From Brevinematales bacterium (GTDB lineage: Bacteria; Spirochaetota; Brevinematia; Brevinematales; Thermospiraceae), in the NCBI GenBank assembly GCA_026417555.1, contig JAOADA010000001.1, forward strand, positions 585,245 through 649,244: a DNA stretch of 64,000 nucleotides, in the 5' to 3' direction. How positions within the stretch are numbered: the stretch's first letter is position 1; every line of letters begins with the position of its first letter. Positions 1-10,911 of this stretch are shown here, piece by piece. Both the position numbers and the translations under genes were made by a program. Under the pieces are notes generated by a model. That model ran no database searches and was not told the DNA's origin. It saw only the letters and a list, made by a program, of their open reading frames with translations.

Positions 1-2327
<2,327 letters not shown>

Positions 2328-2329
2328 TT

Positions 2330-3550
2330 ATGACAAAAAAGCATTTTTTGTGGAATACCATCTTGTCTCTCGCGGGTTTCGGGATACTTACCGGAGCAAA
2401 TTTCTTGTACAGTATCTTTACCGTGAGACTTCTTCCTCCTGACGCTTTCTCGGCTTACAATACTTTTTTTTATTTTTTGCTTGCTCTTCCCCTTCCCTCA
2501 TTTCAACTGGCAGTAGCCAAGGTTACAGGCCGGTATAGCCTTTCTCTTCGTTCCCACGTTCTTGCCATCTTTCCTTCTCTCTCTCGTTTAGCGCTCTGGT
2601 CTGCTGTGGGATACCTTGTTTTTTCTCCCCTCCTTTGGTATCTCTATGGACAACAGTATCCTCTTCTTGTTCCGTTGGGGCTTCTGGTTCTCGAAGGTTG
2701 GATATGGTTATCTGGTTTTCGTGGAATGTATCAGGGTATCCTTCGCTTTGATATCTTCGCTCTCAATATGGGAATAGAAGGTATCTTCCGTCTTTTGGTA
2801 GGCGCTTTTGCCCTTCTTTTAGGATTGAGTGTGTATGGGGCTCTCTCGGCTTCCATGGTAAGTGGGATTATAGGGTTGATTGCCCTCTTGATTCCCGTGG
2901 CTCTTTCTCCTCATGATACCACCTCCTCTTCTGTCAAGGAAACCCCTCCTATACTTGCCTCATTTTTTCATGCTCTTCTCATGCTCTTGCCCTTTGGTTT
3001 GATTGTGGTCTTGGACCAAACGATGATCAATCGCTTTCTTCCCTCCTTCGGAAAAATTGTGAATCTTTCCAGCCTTTTTGGAAAAAACCTCATCACCCTT
3101 TCTCTCACCATCGCTCATGTTGTTTTTGCCTACGTCATAAAGGAAGGAGAAGAGAGTTTTTTTCTGAGGGGCATGGGAATCATTGTTGCTTTGTTTGGTG
3201 GAGCATATGTCTTCGCTGTTCTGGGAGGAAAATGGCTTTTTGAATTTCTTTTTGGTTCATCAGGGGGGTATGACTTCCTGCCTTTGTATATTGGGTATTG
3301 TCTTCCTCTTGGACTTCTCCAACTCGTGGTAAATTACAGTGTGGCTGAAGAACATCGATGGGTTATTCCCTGTCTCTGGCTCTATCTGATAGGGATGGCG
3401 TCTTTCATGATGATTTTTCTCCACTTTTTCCCTTCTTCGCTCTCCTTTTTCTATACTCTCTTTGGAATTTGTCACACTCTGTTTGTGGTGATACTCACGG
3501 GTATTTTGGTCTTTTTTCAAAAAACCTCTTCCCACCATCCCTCTTCGTGA
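2330..3550 (+). CDS. MOP-superfamily membrane flippase (polysaccharide/lipid exporter family)
   Basis: A 406-residue integral membrane protein with roughly 12 hydrophobic segments and short charged loops. The N-terminus (NTILSLAGFGILTGANFLYS) resembles Wzx/MATE-like polysaccharide exporters. Members of this superfamily flip undecaprenyl- or lipid-linked sugars across the inner membrane. It is somewhat shorter than MurJ (about 500 residues), and nothing visible distinguishes an O-antigen, capsule or lipid II substrate. AGGGAG lies just upstream of the ATG. No glycosyltransferases are adjacent, so the substrate cannot be read from context. It is followed after 49 bp by the hisB promoter, so it is probably a separate unit. 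Confidence 0.65.
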   Translation: MTKKHFLWNTILSLAGFGILTGANFLYSIFTVRLLPPDAFSAYNTFFYFLLALPLPSFQLAVAKVTGRYSLSLRSHVLAIFPSLSRLALWSAVGYLVFSPLLWYLYGQQYPLLVPLGLLVLEGWIWLSGFRGMYQGILRFDIFALNMGIEGIFRLLVGAFALLLGLSVYGALSASMVSGIIGLIALLIPVALSPHDTTSSSVKETPPILASFFHALLMLLPFGLIVVLDQTMINRFLPSFGKIVNLSSLFGKNLITLSLTIAHVVFAYVIKEGEESFFLRGMGIIVALFGGAYVFAVLGGKWLFEFLFGSSGGYDFLPLYIGYCLPLGLLQLVVNYSVAEEHRWVIPCLWLYLIGMASFMMIFLHFFPSSLSFFYTLFGICHTLFVVILTGILVFFQKTSSHHPSS

Positions 3551-3599
3551 TTTTTGTGCAAAAGACACAGGCATTTTCACTGAGAGAGAGCAGACCCTC

Positions 3600-3627
3600 T
3601 TGACAAATAAAAATTTCTCCTTAAAAT
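3600..3627 (+). promoter_or_regulatory. Candidate promoter of the hisBHA-ispG operon
   Basis: TTGACA (3600-3605, a perfect -35) and TAAAAT (3622-3627) are separated by 16 bp, 29 bases before the hisB start. No leader peptide rich in His codons and no attenuator hairpin fit in the short leader. Confidence 0.65.
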
Positions 3628-3656
3628 AAAAAAGGGGAAAAAAGAAGGAGTTCCGT

Positions 3657-4247
3657 ATGAGACAGGGGACTTTTTCCCGCAAGACCAGGGAAACACACCT
3701 TGACCTCTCGCTAGACCTCGATGGCAATGGAACCTATGAGATCAATACGGGGGTAGGTTTTTTCAACCACATGTTGGAGACAATCTCTCGTCATAGTCTC
3801 ATTAATCTTTCTCTCAGTGGAAGTGGGGATATTCATGTAGATTATCATCACCTTGTCGAGGATTGTGGTATCCTTTTAGGACGATCCATCATGCATCTGC
3901 TGGGAGAAAAACGGGGAATTTCCCGTTTTGGGTGGTCAGTGATCCCATTAGACGAGGCTTTGGTAGAGGTGGCTATTGACATCAGTGGACGCCCATCATA
4001 TGTCTCCAACCTCAACAATTTTCCTGGCCTCATTGGAACTTTTGATATGGAGCTCGGAGATGTTTTTTTCCAAGGGTTTGCTTCGATGGGGTATACCCTT
4101 CATATCCTTGTCCAAAGAGGAGAAAACCGACATCACATCCTCGAAGCCTCGTGCAAAGCCTTTGCTCATGCCTTACGACAGGCTATCACAATAGACAAAG
4201 ACCATCCATCCCATCTCCCTACAACCAAAGACTACTTTGAGGTATAG
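3657..4247 (+). CDS. hisB: Imidazoleglycerol-phosphate dehydratase
   Basis: Catalyses the sixth step of histidine synthesis, dehydrating imidazoleglycerol phosphate to imidazoleacetol phosphate. The 196 residues match the monofunctional HisB length (about 195), without the N-terminal phosphatase domain of the E. coli enzyme. The Mn-binding signatures are present: FFNHMLETISRH, the HHLVED segment, and HHILEASCKAFAHAL near the C-terminus. AAGGAG lies 6 bases before the ATG. It is the first gene of a tight operon with hisH, hisA and ispG. Identification is firm. Confidence 0.97.
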   Translation: MRQGTFSRKTRETHLDLSLDLDGNGTYEINTGVGFFNHMLETISRHSLINLSLSGSGDIHVDYHHLVEDCGILLGRSIMHLLGEKRGISRFGWSVIPLDEALVEVAIDISGRPSYVSNLNNFPGLIGTFDMELGDVFFQGFASMGYTLHILVQRGENRHHILEASCKAFAHALRQAITIDKDHPSHLPTTKDYFEV

Positions 4248-4254
4248 GAAAACC

Positions 4255-4884
4255 ATGATTGGTATTGTTGACTACGATATGGGTAACATCGCTAGCGTGT
4301 ACAACGCTTTTCGACGTATTGGGACACCAGAAGATAAACTTCGTATTGTGAGAACAAAGCAAGAAATAGCCTCTTCAGATGCCCTTATTCTTCCAGGGGT
4401 TGGGGCTTTTGGAGATGCCATGAAACATCTTCGAGAGCAACATCTCATTGATGCCCTTCAGTCTCACGTCGTCGCTCACAAGCCTTTGTTGGGTATTTGT
4501 CTTGGTTACCAGTTACTTTTTGATCAGGGAGAGGAGGGAGGAAAAACATCAGGCCTTGGTTTTGTGAAAGGTCGGGTAGTGAGATTTCAGGTTCACCTGC
4601 CCATTCCTCATATTGGGTGGAGTACAACTATCCTCAGACAGGAAAAAGAAATATTTGACTCTATACCGCAAAATGTCTATTTTTATTATGATCATGCTTA
4701 CTATCCTGAGGTAGAGGAGCAAGAAGTAGTGGCCTGTGAAACGGAATACGGCATTCGCTATGTCTCTGGTATACAAAAGGATCGTGTCTTTGGTTTTCAA
4801 TTTCATCCAGAAAAAAGTCATAAATATGGTCTTCGTCTTCTTTCCAATTTTCTTTCTATTTTATCAGAGAGGGGCCTGGTATGA
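4255..4884 (+). CDS. hisH: Imidazole glycerol phosphate synthase, glutamine amidotransferase subunit
   Basis: HisH hydrolyses glutamine and channels ammonia to HisF, which makes IGP and AICAR. This 209-residue protein has the class I amidotransferase triad: Cys82 in LLGICLGYQLLF, and His184 and Glu186 in FQFHPEKS. I start it at MIGIVDYDMGN (4255), which is the conserved N-terminus. The in-frame ATG 18 bases earlier would add six nonconserved residues and overlap hisB. Its stop overlaps the hisA start. The partner hisF is not in this operon and must lie elsewhere. Confidence 0.96.
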   Translation: MIGIVDYDMGNIASVYNAFRRIGTPEDKLRIVRTKQEIASSDALILPGVGAFGDAMKHLREQHLIDALQSHVVAHKPLLGICLGYQLLFDQGEEGGKTSGLGFVKGRVVRFQVHLPIPHIGWSTTILRQEKEIFDSIPQNVYFYYDHAYYPEVEEQEVVACETEYGIRYVSGIQKDRVFGFQFHPEKSHKYGLRLLSNFLSILSERGLV

Positions 4885-5600
4885 TGATTATTCCAGCTAT
4901 TGATATCAAAAACAAAAAATGTGTTCGTCTTGTTCAAGGAAACCCAGAGTTTGAAACCGTATATTCAGATGATCCTATTTTTCAAGCCCAATTTTGGGAA
5001 AGAGAGGGAGCCAAAAGGATCCATATTGTTGACCTTGACGGGGCTTTTAACGGAAAACCTCAAAACCTTGATCTCATCGAGCGAATTGTCCAAGAGGTAC
5101 ATATCGAGATCGATGTAGGAGGGGGGATCCGTGACAATCGGGTTATCCGGGCTCTTCGAAGTCGTGGGGTTCACAAAGTAGTTATTGGAACAGCTGTCAT
5201 AGACAACCGAAAATTTGTTCGTAACCTCTGTAAAAGTGACCCACAGGGTGTGGTAATCGCCATTGATGCCTCTGATGGCTTTGTTGTCAAAAATGGGTGG
5301 AAAGAGATTACCTCTACTCGTGCAGTAGATCTCCTGAAGGAAATTGAGGATTTCGGGGTGTCGGAGGTGATTTATACTGATATCAGCCGTGATGGAACAC
5401 TTGAGGGTCCAAATTATGATGCCCTGGAAACCATGCTTACCGTATCTGATATCCCCATCATTATGTCTGGCGGTATCTCCTCCCTTGAAGATATCAAAAA
5501 ACTCAAGGAGTACGAACCAATGGGGCTCAAGGGGGTCATTATCGGAAAAGCCCTGTACGAAGGTCGTTTTACTCTTCGTGAGGCCTTGGAATTCGCATGA
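4881..5600 (+). CDS. hisA: ProFAR isomerase (phosphoribosylformimino-AICAR-P isomerase)
   Basis: A (beta/alpha)8 isomerase of histidine synthesis, 239 residues. It shows the N-terminal catalytic Asp (IIPAIDI), HIVDLDGAF, DVGGGIR, and the second catalytic Asp in YTDISRDGTLEGPN. The C-terminal phosphate-binding loops are IIMSGGIS and GVIIGKALYEG. The sequence fits HisA rather than HisF. The start can be the ATG at 4881 or the next one at 4884, and both overlap the hisH stop. The ATGA at 5597-5600 couples it to ispG. Confidence 0.95.
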   Translation: MMIIPAIDIKNKKCVRLVQGNPEFETVYSDDPIFQAQFWEREGAKRIHIVDLDGAFNGKPQNLDLIERIVQEVHIEIDVGGGIRDNRVIRALRSRGVHKVVIGTAVIDNRKFVRNLCKSDPQGVVIAIDASDGFVVKNGWKEITSTRAVDLLKEIEDFGVSEVIYTDISRDGTLEGPNYDALETMLTVSDIPIIMSGGISSLEDIKKLKEYEPMGLKGVIIGKALYEGRFTLREALEFA

Positions 5601-6679
5601 TTCAGAGGAGAAAAACCCGTCAGATTTACGTAGGAACAGTCGCTGTCGGGGGAGATGCTCCAATCTCTATCCAGTCCATGACAAGTGTCCCTACGGTGGA
5701 TATACGTGCCGTATCTCATCAAATCCGACGACTCGAAGAAGTAGGATGCGATATTGTCCGTCTTGGTATCCCTGATGAAGCAAGTGCTCATGCTATTGCC
5801 GAGATAAAAAAACATACCAGACTTCCTTTAGTGGCCGATATCCACTTTGACTATCGTCTCGCCCTTCTATGCATTCAGCATGGGATTGATGGTCTCCGCC
5901 TCAACCCAGGAAACATCAGACAGAAAGAACATGTAGCGGCTGTCGTCAAAGCTTGTAAAGAGCGCCATATTCCTATCCGTATTGGCGTCAATGCAGGCTC
6001 TCTTGATAGAAATCGTTATCCCCATCCCACACCAGAGGCCCTTGTCGACTCTGCCTTGACTCATGTCCAGATCCTAGAAGAACTTGATTTTTTTGATATC
6101 AAGGTGTCTCTCAAATCCTCCGATGTTCCGACCATGGTAGAGGCCTACAGACTTTTTGCCACCAAGAGGGATTACCCCCTTCATCTCGGAGTAACAGAAG
6201 CCGGACCTCTGAATCAGGCCCTCATCAAAAGTGGGATTGGTATTGGAAGCCTTCTTTTAGAGGGTATAGGAGACACTGTCCGGGTCTCCATCACTGGAGA
6301 CAATCTTGAGGATGAGGTAGAGGCAGCCAGAATTATTCTCAGAAGTCTTGGATTACGAAGAGAGGGCATCGAGATCGTTTCCTGCCCAACTTGTGCACGA
6401 AAAGAGTTTGACGTTGCTAGGACTGTCGAGCTTTTCCAACAAAAAACCCGCCACATCCGGCAGTACCTCCGAGTCGCTATCATGGGATGTGTGGTGAATG
6501 GCCCAGGAGAAGCGTTAGAGGCAGATTTAGGAATCGCTATTGGAAAGTCGGCCGCCATAGTCATTGAGAACGGCCAGAAAACCCCTCTCAAAATCCCCCA
6601 TCCTACCCCACAATCTATCACAGAAGTTCTTGTCAAAGAAATAGAAAAACGAATCCAGAATAACAAGGGAAAACTATAA
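5597..6679 (+). CDS. ispG: 4-hydroxy-3-methylbut-2-enyl diphosphate synthase (MEP pathway)
   Basis: IspG (GcpE) is an iron-sulfur enzyme that reductively converts MEcPP to HMBPP in isoprenoid synthesis. The 360 residues agree with the short bacterial form. Visible motifs are VGGDAPISIQSMTSVPT at the N-terminus and GLRLNPGN in the barrel. The [4Fe-4S] ligands appear as SCPTCARKEFD and CVVNGPGEALEADLG. It overlaps hisA by ATGA, so an isoprenoid gene is translationally coupled to histidine genes. No other MEP genes are in view. Identification is firm. Confidence 0.97.
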   Translation: MIQRRKTRQIYVGTVAVGGDAPISIQSMTSVPTVDIRAVSHQIRRLEEVGCDIVRLGIPDEASAHAIAEIKKHTRLPLVADIHFDYRLALLCIQHGIDGLRLNPGNIRQKEHVAAVVKACKERHIPIRIGVNAGSLDRNRYPHPTPEALVDSALTHVQILEELDFFDIKVSLKSSDVPTMVEAYRLFATKRDYPLHLGVTEAGPLNQALIKSGIGIGSLLLEGIGDTVRVSITGDNLEDEVEAARIILRSLGLRREGIEIVSCPTCARKEFDVARTVELFQQKTRHIRQYLRVAIMGCVVNGPGEALEADLGIAIGKSAAIVIENGQKTPLKIPHPTPQSITEVLVKEIEKRIQNNKGKL

Positions 6680-6815
6680 CCAGAAACAATGACTTTCCAA
6701 TTGAAAAATCTCTTCCTCATCAGAAAGATTTTGGTATCACTGCAAAAAATACCTCGTGGTTATTTTGCTCTCTCCCCAAAACAAAAGAAAAATCCTATAA
6801 GGAGGCATACACCGT

Positions 6816-8153
6816 ATGGGGTATAAGAAAAGAATAGGCTTGATCTTTGCAAGTATTCTCGTGGGAACGGTGGGTTTTGCGCAATCCTCTCAGTATATTG
6901 TGCATAGAAATTTTCCTTCCCGCTTTGTTGATCCACGAAACATCGTGATATACCTTCCTCCAGACTACTTTACTTCAACTCATCGTTATCCGGTTTTGTA
7001 CATGCACGATGGACAAAACCTCTTTGACAACCAAAAAACTGGGCTTCGAGGGGCAGGAAGTCCTATCAAATGGAATGTGGATCAGGCCCTCGAAAAACTT
7101 CTTTCTGAACACAAGGTCTCTCCTTGTATTATTGTGGGTATCTTCAACACCGCTAAACGTATCGAAGAATATGCCCCTCCTACCAATAGCTCAGAACGGG
7201 GACTTTTAGGGAATTATGCCCGTTTCATTGTTGAGGAACTCAAACCATGGATAGATACCACCTACCGCACAGACCCTTCCCCACAAGCCACTGGAGTTAT
7301 GGGATCTTCATTAGGAGGCCTGGCATCGTTTTACCTTCATATGTGGTATCCCGACGTATTTGGATTCTCTGGAATCGTTTCTCCATCTTTCTGGTGGGGA
7401 AAAGAATACACCCTTTCTCGTCTCACCAACTTTGACCTCACCAAGATAGGCCTCATGTACATCGATGCCGGCTGGAAAGAATCAGACGAGATGATGATTC
7501 CCGCCAGAAATATGTATCATGCTCTTTTCCCAAAGCTTGGAGACAGGCTTTGGTACTACGAAGACAGAAATGGAACCCACTCTGAATCCTCCTGGCAAAG
7601 CAGGGTTTTTCTCCCCCTTCTCCTTTTTTTAGGAAAAGAAAAAACCCACCTTCTGTCGTGGCAAGCGATCATTGATCCCCCTTCCCTTGGAGTCGGAGAC
7701 ACAAGCAGTGTGACAGTTGAGGCTCTCTACACAGAAAATATCCGAAAGACTTCTTTTCCTCTTCTTTCTTCGCAAAAGCTCACTATTTCTAACTTTCAGA
7801 TCACAGGACGTACCCCGGGAGAAGCCTCTCTGACCATCCAGAGTCTCTATGGCACCCTTACCACTAACCTCATCATTCAGCCAAAAAGCCGAGATGCCAT
7901 AAGTATCCGCTTCCTCTCCTCCCGTCCAGTCATCCTTGAAGTATTCCGCTATGTGACCAACAACCTCATCATAACAACCAACTTTGAGATTAACCTTGTT
8001 TCCTCTCGTGAAGTCACTCTCACACAAACCCGAGGGAGCCGGTTTCACTTTCGTCTCCTCGACGAGAACCGACAAATCATAGAAAAAAATGGCAAACCCC
8101 TCGAACTCTCCGTTACCTTCACCAGAGACAGAGATTATCTTGTGGAGTTCTGA
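6816..8153 (+). CDS. Secreted esterase (enterochelin esterase/esterase D fold) with C-terminal beta domain
   Basis: A 445-residue exported hydrolase. Residues 1-22 form a signal peptide ending GFA. Residues ~30-275 are the putative esterase domain, with VLYMHDGQNLFD and the nucleophile elbow GSSLG (Ser165). Candidate triad partners are Asp217 (MYIDAGW) and His255 (NGTHSE). The substrate could be a carbohydrate ester or other acyl ester and cannot be inferred. The C-terminal ~160 residues are beta-rich, contain a Big-2-like stretch, and are otherwise unrecognised. AAGGAGG lies 10 bases upstream of the ATG. Its 3' end overlaps the convergent thioesterase gene by 19 bp. Confidence 0.8.
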   Translation: MGYKKRIGLIFASILVGTVGFAQSSQYIVHRNFPSRFVDPRNIVIYLPPDYFTSTHRYPVLYMHDGQNLFDNQKTGLRGAGSPIKWNVDQALEKLLSEHKVSPCIIVGIFNTAKRIEEYAPPTNSSERGLLGNYARFIVEELKPWIDTTYRTDPSPQATGVMGSSLGGLASFYLHMWYPDVFGFSGIVSPSFWWGKEYTLSRLTNFDLTKIGLMYIDAGWKESDEMMIPARNMYHALFPKLGDRLWYYEDRNGTHSESSWQSRVFLPLLLFLGKEKTHLLSWQAIIDPPSLGVGDTSSVTVEALYTENIRKTSFPLLSSQKLTISNFQITGRTPGEASLTIQSLYGTLTTNLIIQPKSRDAISIRFLSSRPVILEVFRYVTNNLIITTNFEINLVSSREVTLTQTRGSRFHFRLLDENRQIIEKNGKPLELSVTFTRDRDYLVEF

Positions 8154-8554
8154 GAGAAAAAACGCTGCAATACCTCATCAACCTTGGGAGAGACAGCCAA
8201 TTGACCATTCACCGTGGTCGTGGCTGTCACTTTTCCCTGGGCTATGAGACGCTCATCGGGCAATCGAAATATATCCTGGTAAAAAATATATTTGAGCTTT
8301 CCCTCTTTTTCAAGTTTCAGACGACAAACAAACTCATCACCACTTCGAAGAGGATACTTATAGGCTATCTCAATACGAGCCACAAAAGCATCTATACCTT
8401 CCTCATGGAGCTTCGCAAAGTCCAATCCAAGAGATTTCATAAACTCATGACGAGTGTGCTCCATATAGTTTTGATACACCGCATTGTTCACCACCCCCTG
8501 AAGGTCACACTCGTAGTCCCTCACCTGAAAACGTAATTCATACACATAGTCCAT
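8135..8554 (-). CDS. Acyl-CoA thioesterase, 4HBT hotdog family
   Basis: A 139-residue single-hotdog protein. The 4-hydroxybenzoyl-CoA/YbgC-type active-site region is clear near the N-terminus: DYECDLQGVVNNAVYQNYME, in which an Asp in the loop and the following helix form the site. This family hydrolyses acyl-CoA thioesters in the cytoplasm; the acyl chain is not known. I start it at MDYVYEL (8554) because AAGGAGGAG lies just upstream. The longer frame would begin inside the preceding gene. It is the last gene of a minus-strand operon and ends inside the convergent esterase gene. Confidence 0.85.
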   Translation of the reverse strand: MDYVYELRFQVRDYECDLQGVVNNAVYQNYMEHTRHEFMKSLGLDFAKLHEEGIDAFVARIEIAYKYPLRSGDEFVCRLKLEKEGKLKYIFYQDIFRLPDERLIAQGKVTATTTVNGQLAVSPKVDEVLQRFFSQNSTR

Positions 8555-8564
8555 GGTCTCCTCC

Positions 8565-9140
8565 TTATTCCCCCTTCCTTTGACGTGCCTGTGCCCTGTG
8601 AGGAACATTTCCTCCAATGGCCCTCAATTGTTCATAATACCGCTCACGAATTTGCAAGAAAATCTCTTTGTACCTCTCACTTGCATAGTCAGGGTATGTC
8701 CATGGCCAAGATTGCCAGCTTTTTTTCTGATAGTGAAGAGTAACCTCGGCATAGATCCCCCGCGAAAGATATATTCTATGCTTCTGATCTTTGGTGGTAG
8801 CTAACACAAACTTGCCCATCTGCATATAGCCAGGATCAAGATTCACTCGCCGCTTTCCCTCACAAGCGAACTCCTCCTCAATCCCATTGGTAGTCAGTTT
8901 GATATCAACAAGATCTTCAATAGAAATCAACTTCTCAAATGAAACAAAACTTCTATAAATCGGATTTCCCATCTCCTGGTCGTAATAATGAGTAAACGTA
9001 AAAAGGAACGGAGCGCATTCATAATCTACAGGTCCATAGAGAGCAAGAAGCCTCTCACGAGCTTTGCGATAGCATGCCTCATCTGAAAACAAGATACCCA
9101 CCACAAGTTTGACAGGTTCGTGATCAACCGGCTTTCCCAT
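8565..9140 (-). CDS. DUF4416 family protein
   Basis: 191 residues matching, from memory, the DUF4416 family of short cytoplasmic proteins in anaerobes and spirochaetes. Features seen are KLVVGILFSDEACYRKA at the start, FTHYYDQEMG, a conserved NLDPGY segment, and a C-terminal PWTYPDYAS. No signal peptide or membrane segment is present. No biochemical function is established. It lies 15 bp after the beta-barrel gene and 10 bp before the thioesterase, so it is probably co-transcribed with both. Confidence 0.75.
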   Translation of the reverse strand: MGKPVDHEPVKLVVGILFSDEACYRKARERLLALYGPVDYECAPFLFTFTHYYDQEMGNPIYRSFVSFEKLISIEDLVDIKLTTNGIEEEFACEGKRRVNLDPGYMQMGKFVLATTKDQKHRIYLSRGIYAEVTLHYQKKSWQSWPWTYPDYASERYKEIFLQIRERYYEQLRAIGGNVPHRAQARQRKGE

Positions 9141-9155
9141 CGTCTACCCTTTCCC

Positions 9156-10724
9156 TTAGAGAAGAATACGAAGTCCCCCAATCACCTGCACGCCTCCCTC
9201 GGGAACACAGGGCCTACGGAAATGATTCTGATTAAAAAGATTTTCAACTGAAAGTTCAAGATAAAAGTCTCTCCCCAGCTGTTGAGAAAGACCAGCGCTC
9301 ACCACCACGGCATCAGGAAGCTCTGTCCCCTGAGCCGTCCGTGTTTTGGGATAGTATTTCCCCCTCAATGTCGTAATCAACCCAATCTCCTGCCATTTCC
9401 ACTCCAAAAGAGCAGACAAGGAAAGCCCCCCTATCTCATACATATCCGGAGAAAAGGGAAGAACATACGAGGCTGTCACTTTCCCTCCTAAGGTTTTGAG
9501 AGGACTCCAGCCAACAGAAACCTCTGCCTCCCCTACGGAAACATTTGTCCTCTCCTCATGAGTAAACATATCGAGATCTGCCCGATATACAGGAAGAGCA
9601 TAGGTTCCATAGAAATGGCACAAAAGACTCCCCTTCACCGAAAAACTCTCCACAGGAATATACTGCACCCCTATTTGAGGTGTCCACCTCTCATACCTTG
9701 TCGCACTGGTAAAGAAATACTGATTCTCTTCAACTATATCCCCTCCCAAAAGCCGTTTTCGTTCCCCATCCATACCAACAGTAAATACAAACACATCTGT
9801 ATATCTATACCTCACCATCACAAGAGGATACCAGAAAAAAGGAACCAAAGAAGAAAAATACACCCGTGCCCCCACATCCAACGAAAGAGAAGTCAGAAGA
9901 TTCAGTCTATCGAGAAATCCAACATCCCCCTCATGAAAAATACTCTCTTGAAAAACATACATATACCTTCCATCGAGACGGAGAAAATTGTCTTTGGCCC
10001 AATTTGCTTCATAAGAAAAAGATGGCGAAAAATGATAAAAAACCTGATTCGTATACCCACTCACAAGGAGCTTGTTGTTTCGTTCCAGATAGTTCCCTTC
10101 CATAGAAAGCGTAAAAAGACTGTACGTATCAGGGATAAATGAAAGCCCTACCCTTGCCGGGAAATACCTCATCTGCTCAGAGAGAACCCTCGCATTCGTA
10201 TAGAGCCCAAGTTCCCTTGCATAATAACCAACCTCCGTCTGGACTTCCCACTTGGGAGACAGCGTAGCAATCACATCTACATTGATATCATCCACTTTGA
10301 GTTCCGTATTGTAGAGTTTTTCATTGGAAAGTGTGAGACTCCCTCGAGAGTTTCTGAGATACGAAACAAGATAATTCAACGCATCCACACGTTTGCCTAT
10401 GGTAATATCCGAAAAAAGATTGTCACTTGTCCCATAAAAGAGACGAAAACTGGACAGAGAAAACGAAGGGGACCGACGCTGGTTGGTCAGTTCTATCTTG
10501 TAGTATTCACTCTTTCGTAGCCTCGAGAGTTCAGCAAGATCCACCCGCCCAAAGTCTATCTCTTGTCCCGAAAGGCTAAGATTGGTCTGGTCCTGAAGAG
10601 GGATAGAGGTATCCCCCTCAAGCACAATCTTCACATCTGGAAGAACAATCGTAGAGGAAACATTCTCTTGCGCCCAGGAAAAAATCCCACAAAAAAACAC
10701 TATCCCCAAAATATATTTTTTCAT
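9156..10724 (-). CDS. Outer-membrane beta-barrel, TonB-dependent-receptor-like
   Basis: 522 residues with a signal peptide (MKKYILGIVFFCGIFSWAQ). From about residue 70 onward there are alternating amphipathic beta strands rich in Tyr and Phe. The last ~45 residues (LELSVENLFNQNHFR and a terminal VIGGLRILL) look like the C-terminal strands of TonB-dependent receptors, where ENLFN is common. It is shorter than a full receptor (about 700), and I see no clear plug domain or TonB box, so it may be a plug-less or reduced barrel. It has a perfect promoter with a palindrome at the start site. It heads the operon with DUF4416 and a thioesterase. Confidence 0.6.
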   Translation of the reverse strand: MKKYILGIVFFCGIFSWAQENVSSTIVLPDVKIVLEGDTSIPLQDQTNLSLSGQEIDFGRVDLAELSRLRKSEYYKIELTNQRRSPSFSLSSFRLFYGTSDNLFSDITIGKRVDALNYLVSYLRNSRGSLTLSNEKLYNTELKVDDINVDVIATLSPKWEVQTEVGYYARELGLYTNARVLSEQMRYFPARVGLSFIPDTYSLFTLSMEGNYLERNNKLLVSGYTNQVFYHFSPSFSYEANWAKDNFLRLDGRYMYVFQESIFHEGDVGFLDRLNLLTSLSLDVGARVYFSSLVPFFWYPLVMVRYRYTDVFVFTVGMDGERKRLLGGDIVEENQYFFTSATRYERWTPQIGVQYIPVESFSVKGSLLCHFYGTYALPVYRADLDMFTHEERTNVSVGEAEVSVGWSPLKTLGGKVTASYVLPFSPDMYEIGGLSLSALLEWKWQEIGLITTLRGKYYPKTRTAQGTELPDAVVVSAGLSQQLGRDFYLELSVENLFNQNHFRRPCVPEGGVQVIGGLRILL

Positions 10725-10740
10725 ACTTCCTCCAACATAC

Positions 10741-10752
10741 CACTATATAGTG
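10741..10752. promoter_or_regulatory. 12-bp palindrome over the beta-barrel transcription start
   Basis: CACTATATAGTG is a perfect palindrome directly downstream of the -10 at 10754-10759. It would cover about -5 to +7, where a bound repressor blocks transcription. The regulator is unknown. Confidence 0.45.
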
Positions 10753-10753
10753 T

Positions 10754-10782
10754 ATTATAACGATAGGAAGAAAAAGTGTCAA
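10754..10782 (-). promoter_or_regulatory. Consensus sigma-70 promoter of the beta-barrel operon
   Basis: On the minus strand, TTGACA (10777-10782) and TATAAT (10754-10759) with a 17-bp spacer match the consensus at all twelve positions. The start codon is 30 bases downstream of the -10. Confidence 0.85.
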
Positions 10783-10875
10783 TCTCTCCCCAAAAAGAGG
10801 GCCTATGCCCCTTTGTGTACCACTTTTGGGGTAGAAAATACACAAAAGGAGAACAAATTTTCCCCTCTCGGGGGA

Positions 10876-10905
10876 TTGTTGAGTCTCCCAAAAATTCCGT
10901 ATAAT
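10876..10905 (+). promoter_or_regulatory. Promoter of the small RNA candidate
   Basis: TTGTTG (10876-10881), an 18-bp spacer and a perfect TATAAT (10900-10905). TGTTGA with 17 bp is the alternative register. The predicted start is near 10912, and no open reading frame with a ribosome site follows before the terminator. Confidence 0.6.
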
Positions 10906-10911
10906 ATTTTT

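Noticed and set aside
6709-6738. Weak AAAATCT/AGATTTT inverted repeat after ispG as a terminator
   Set aside because: The stem is short and A/T-rich with a 13-14 base loop and no proper T-run.
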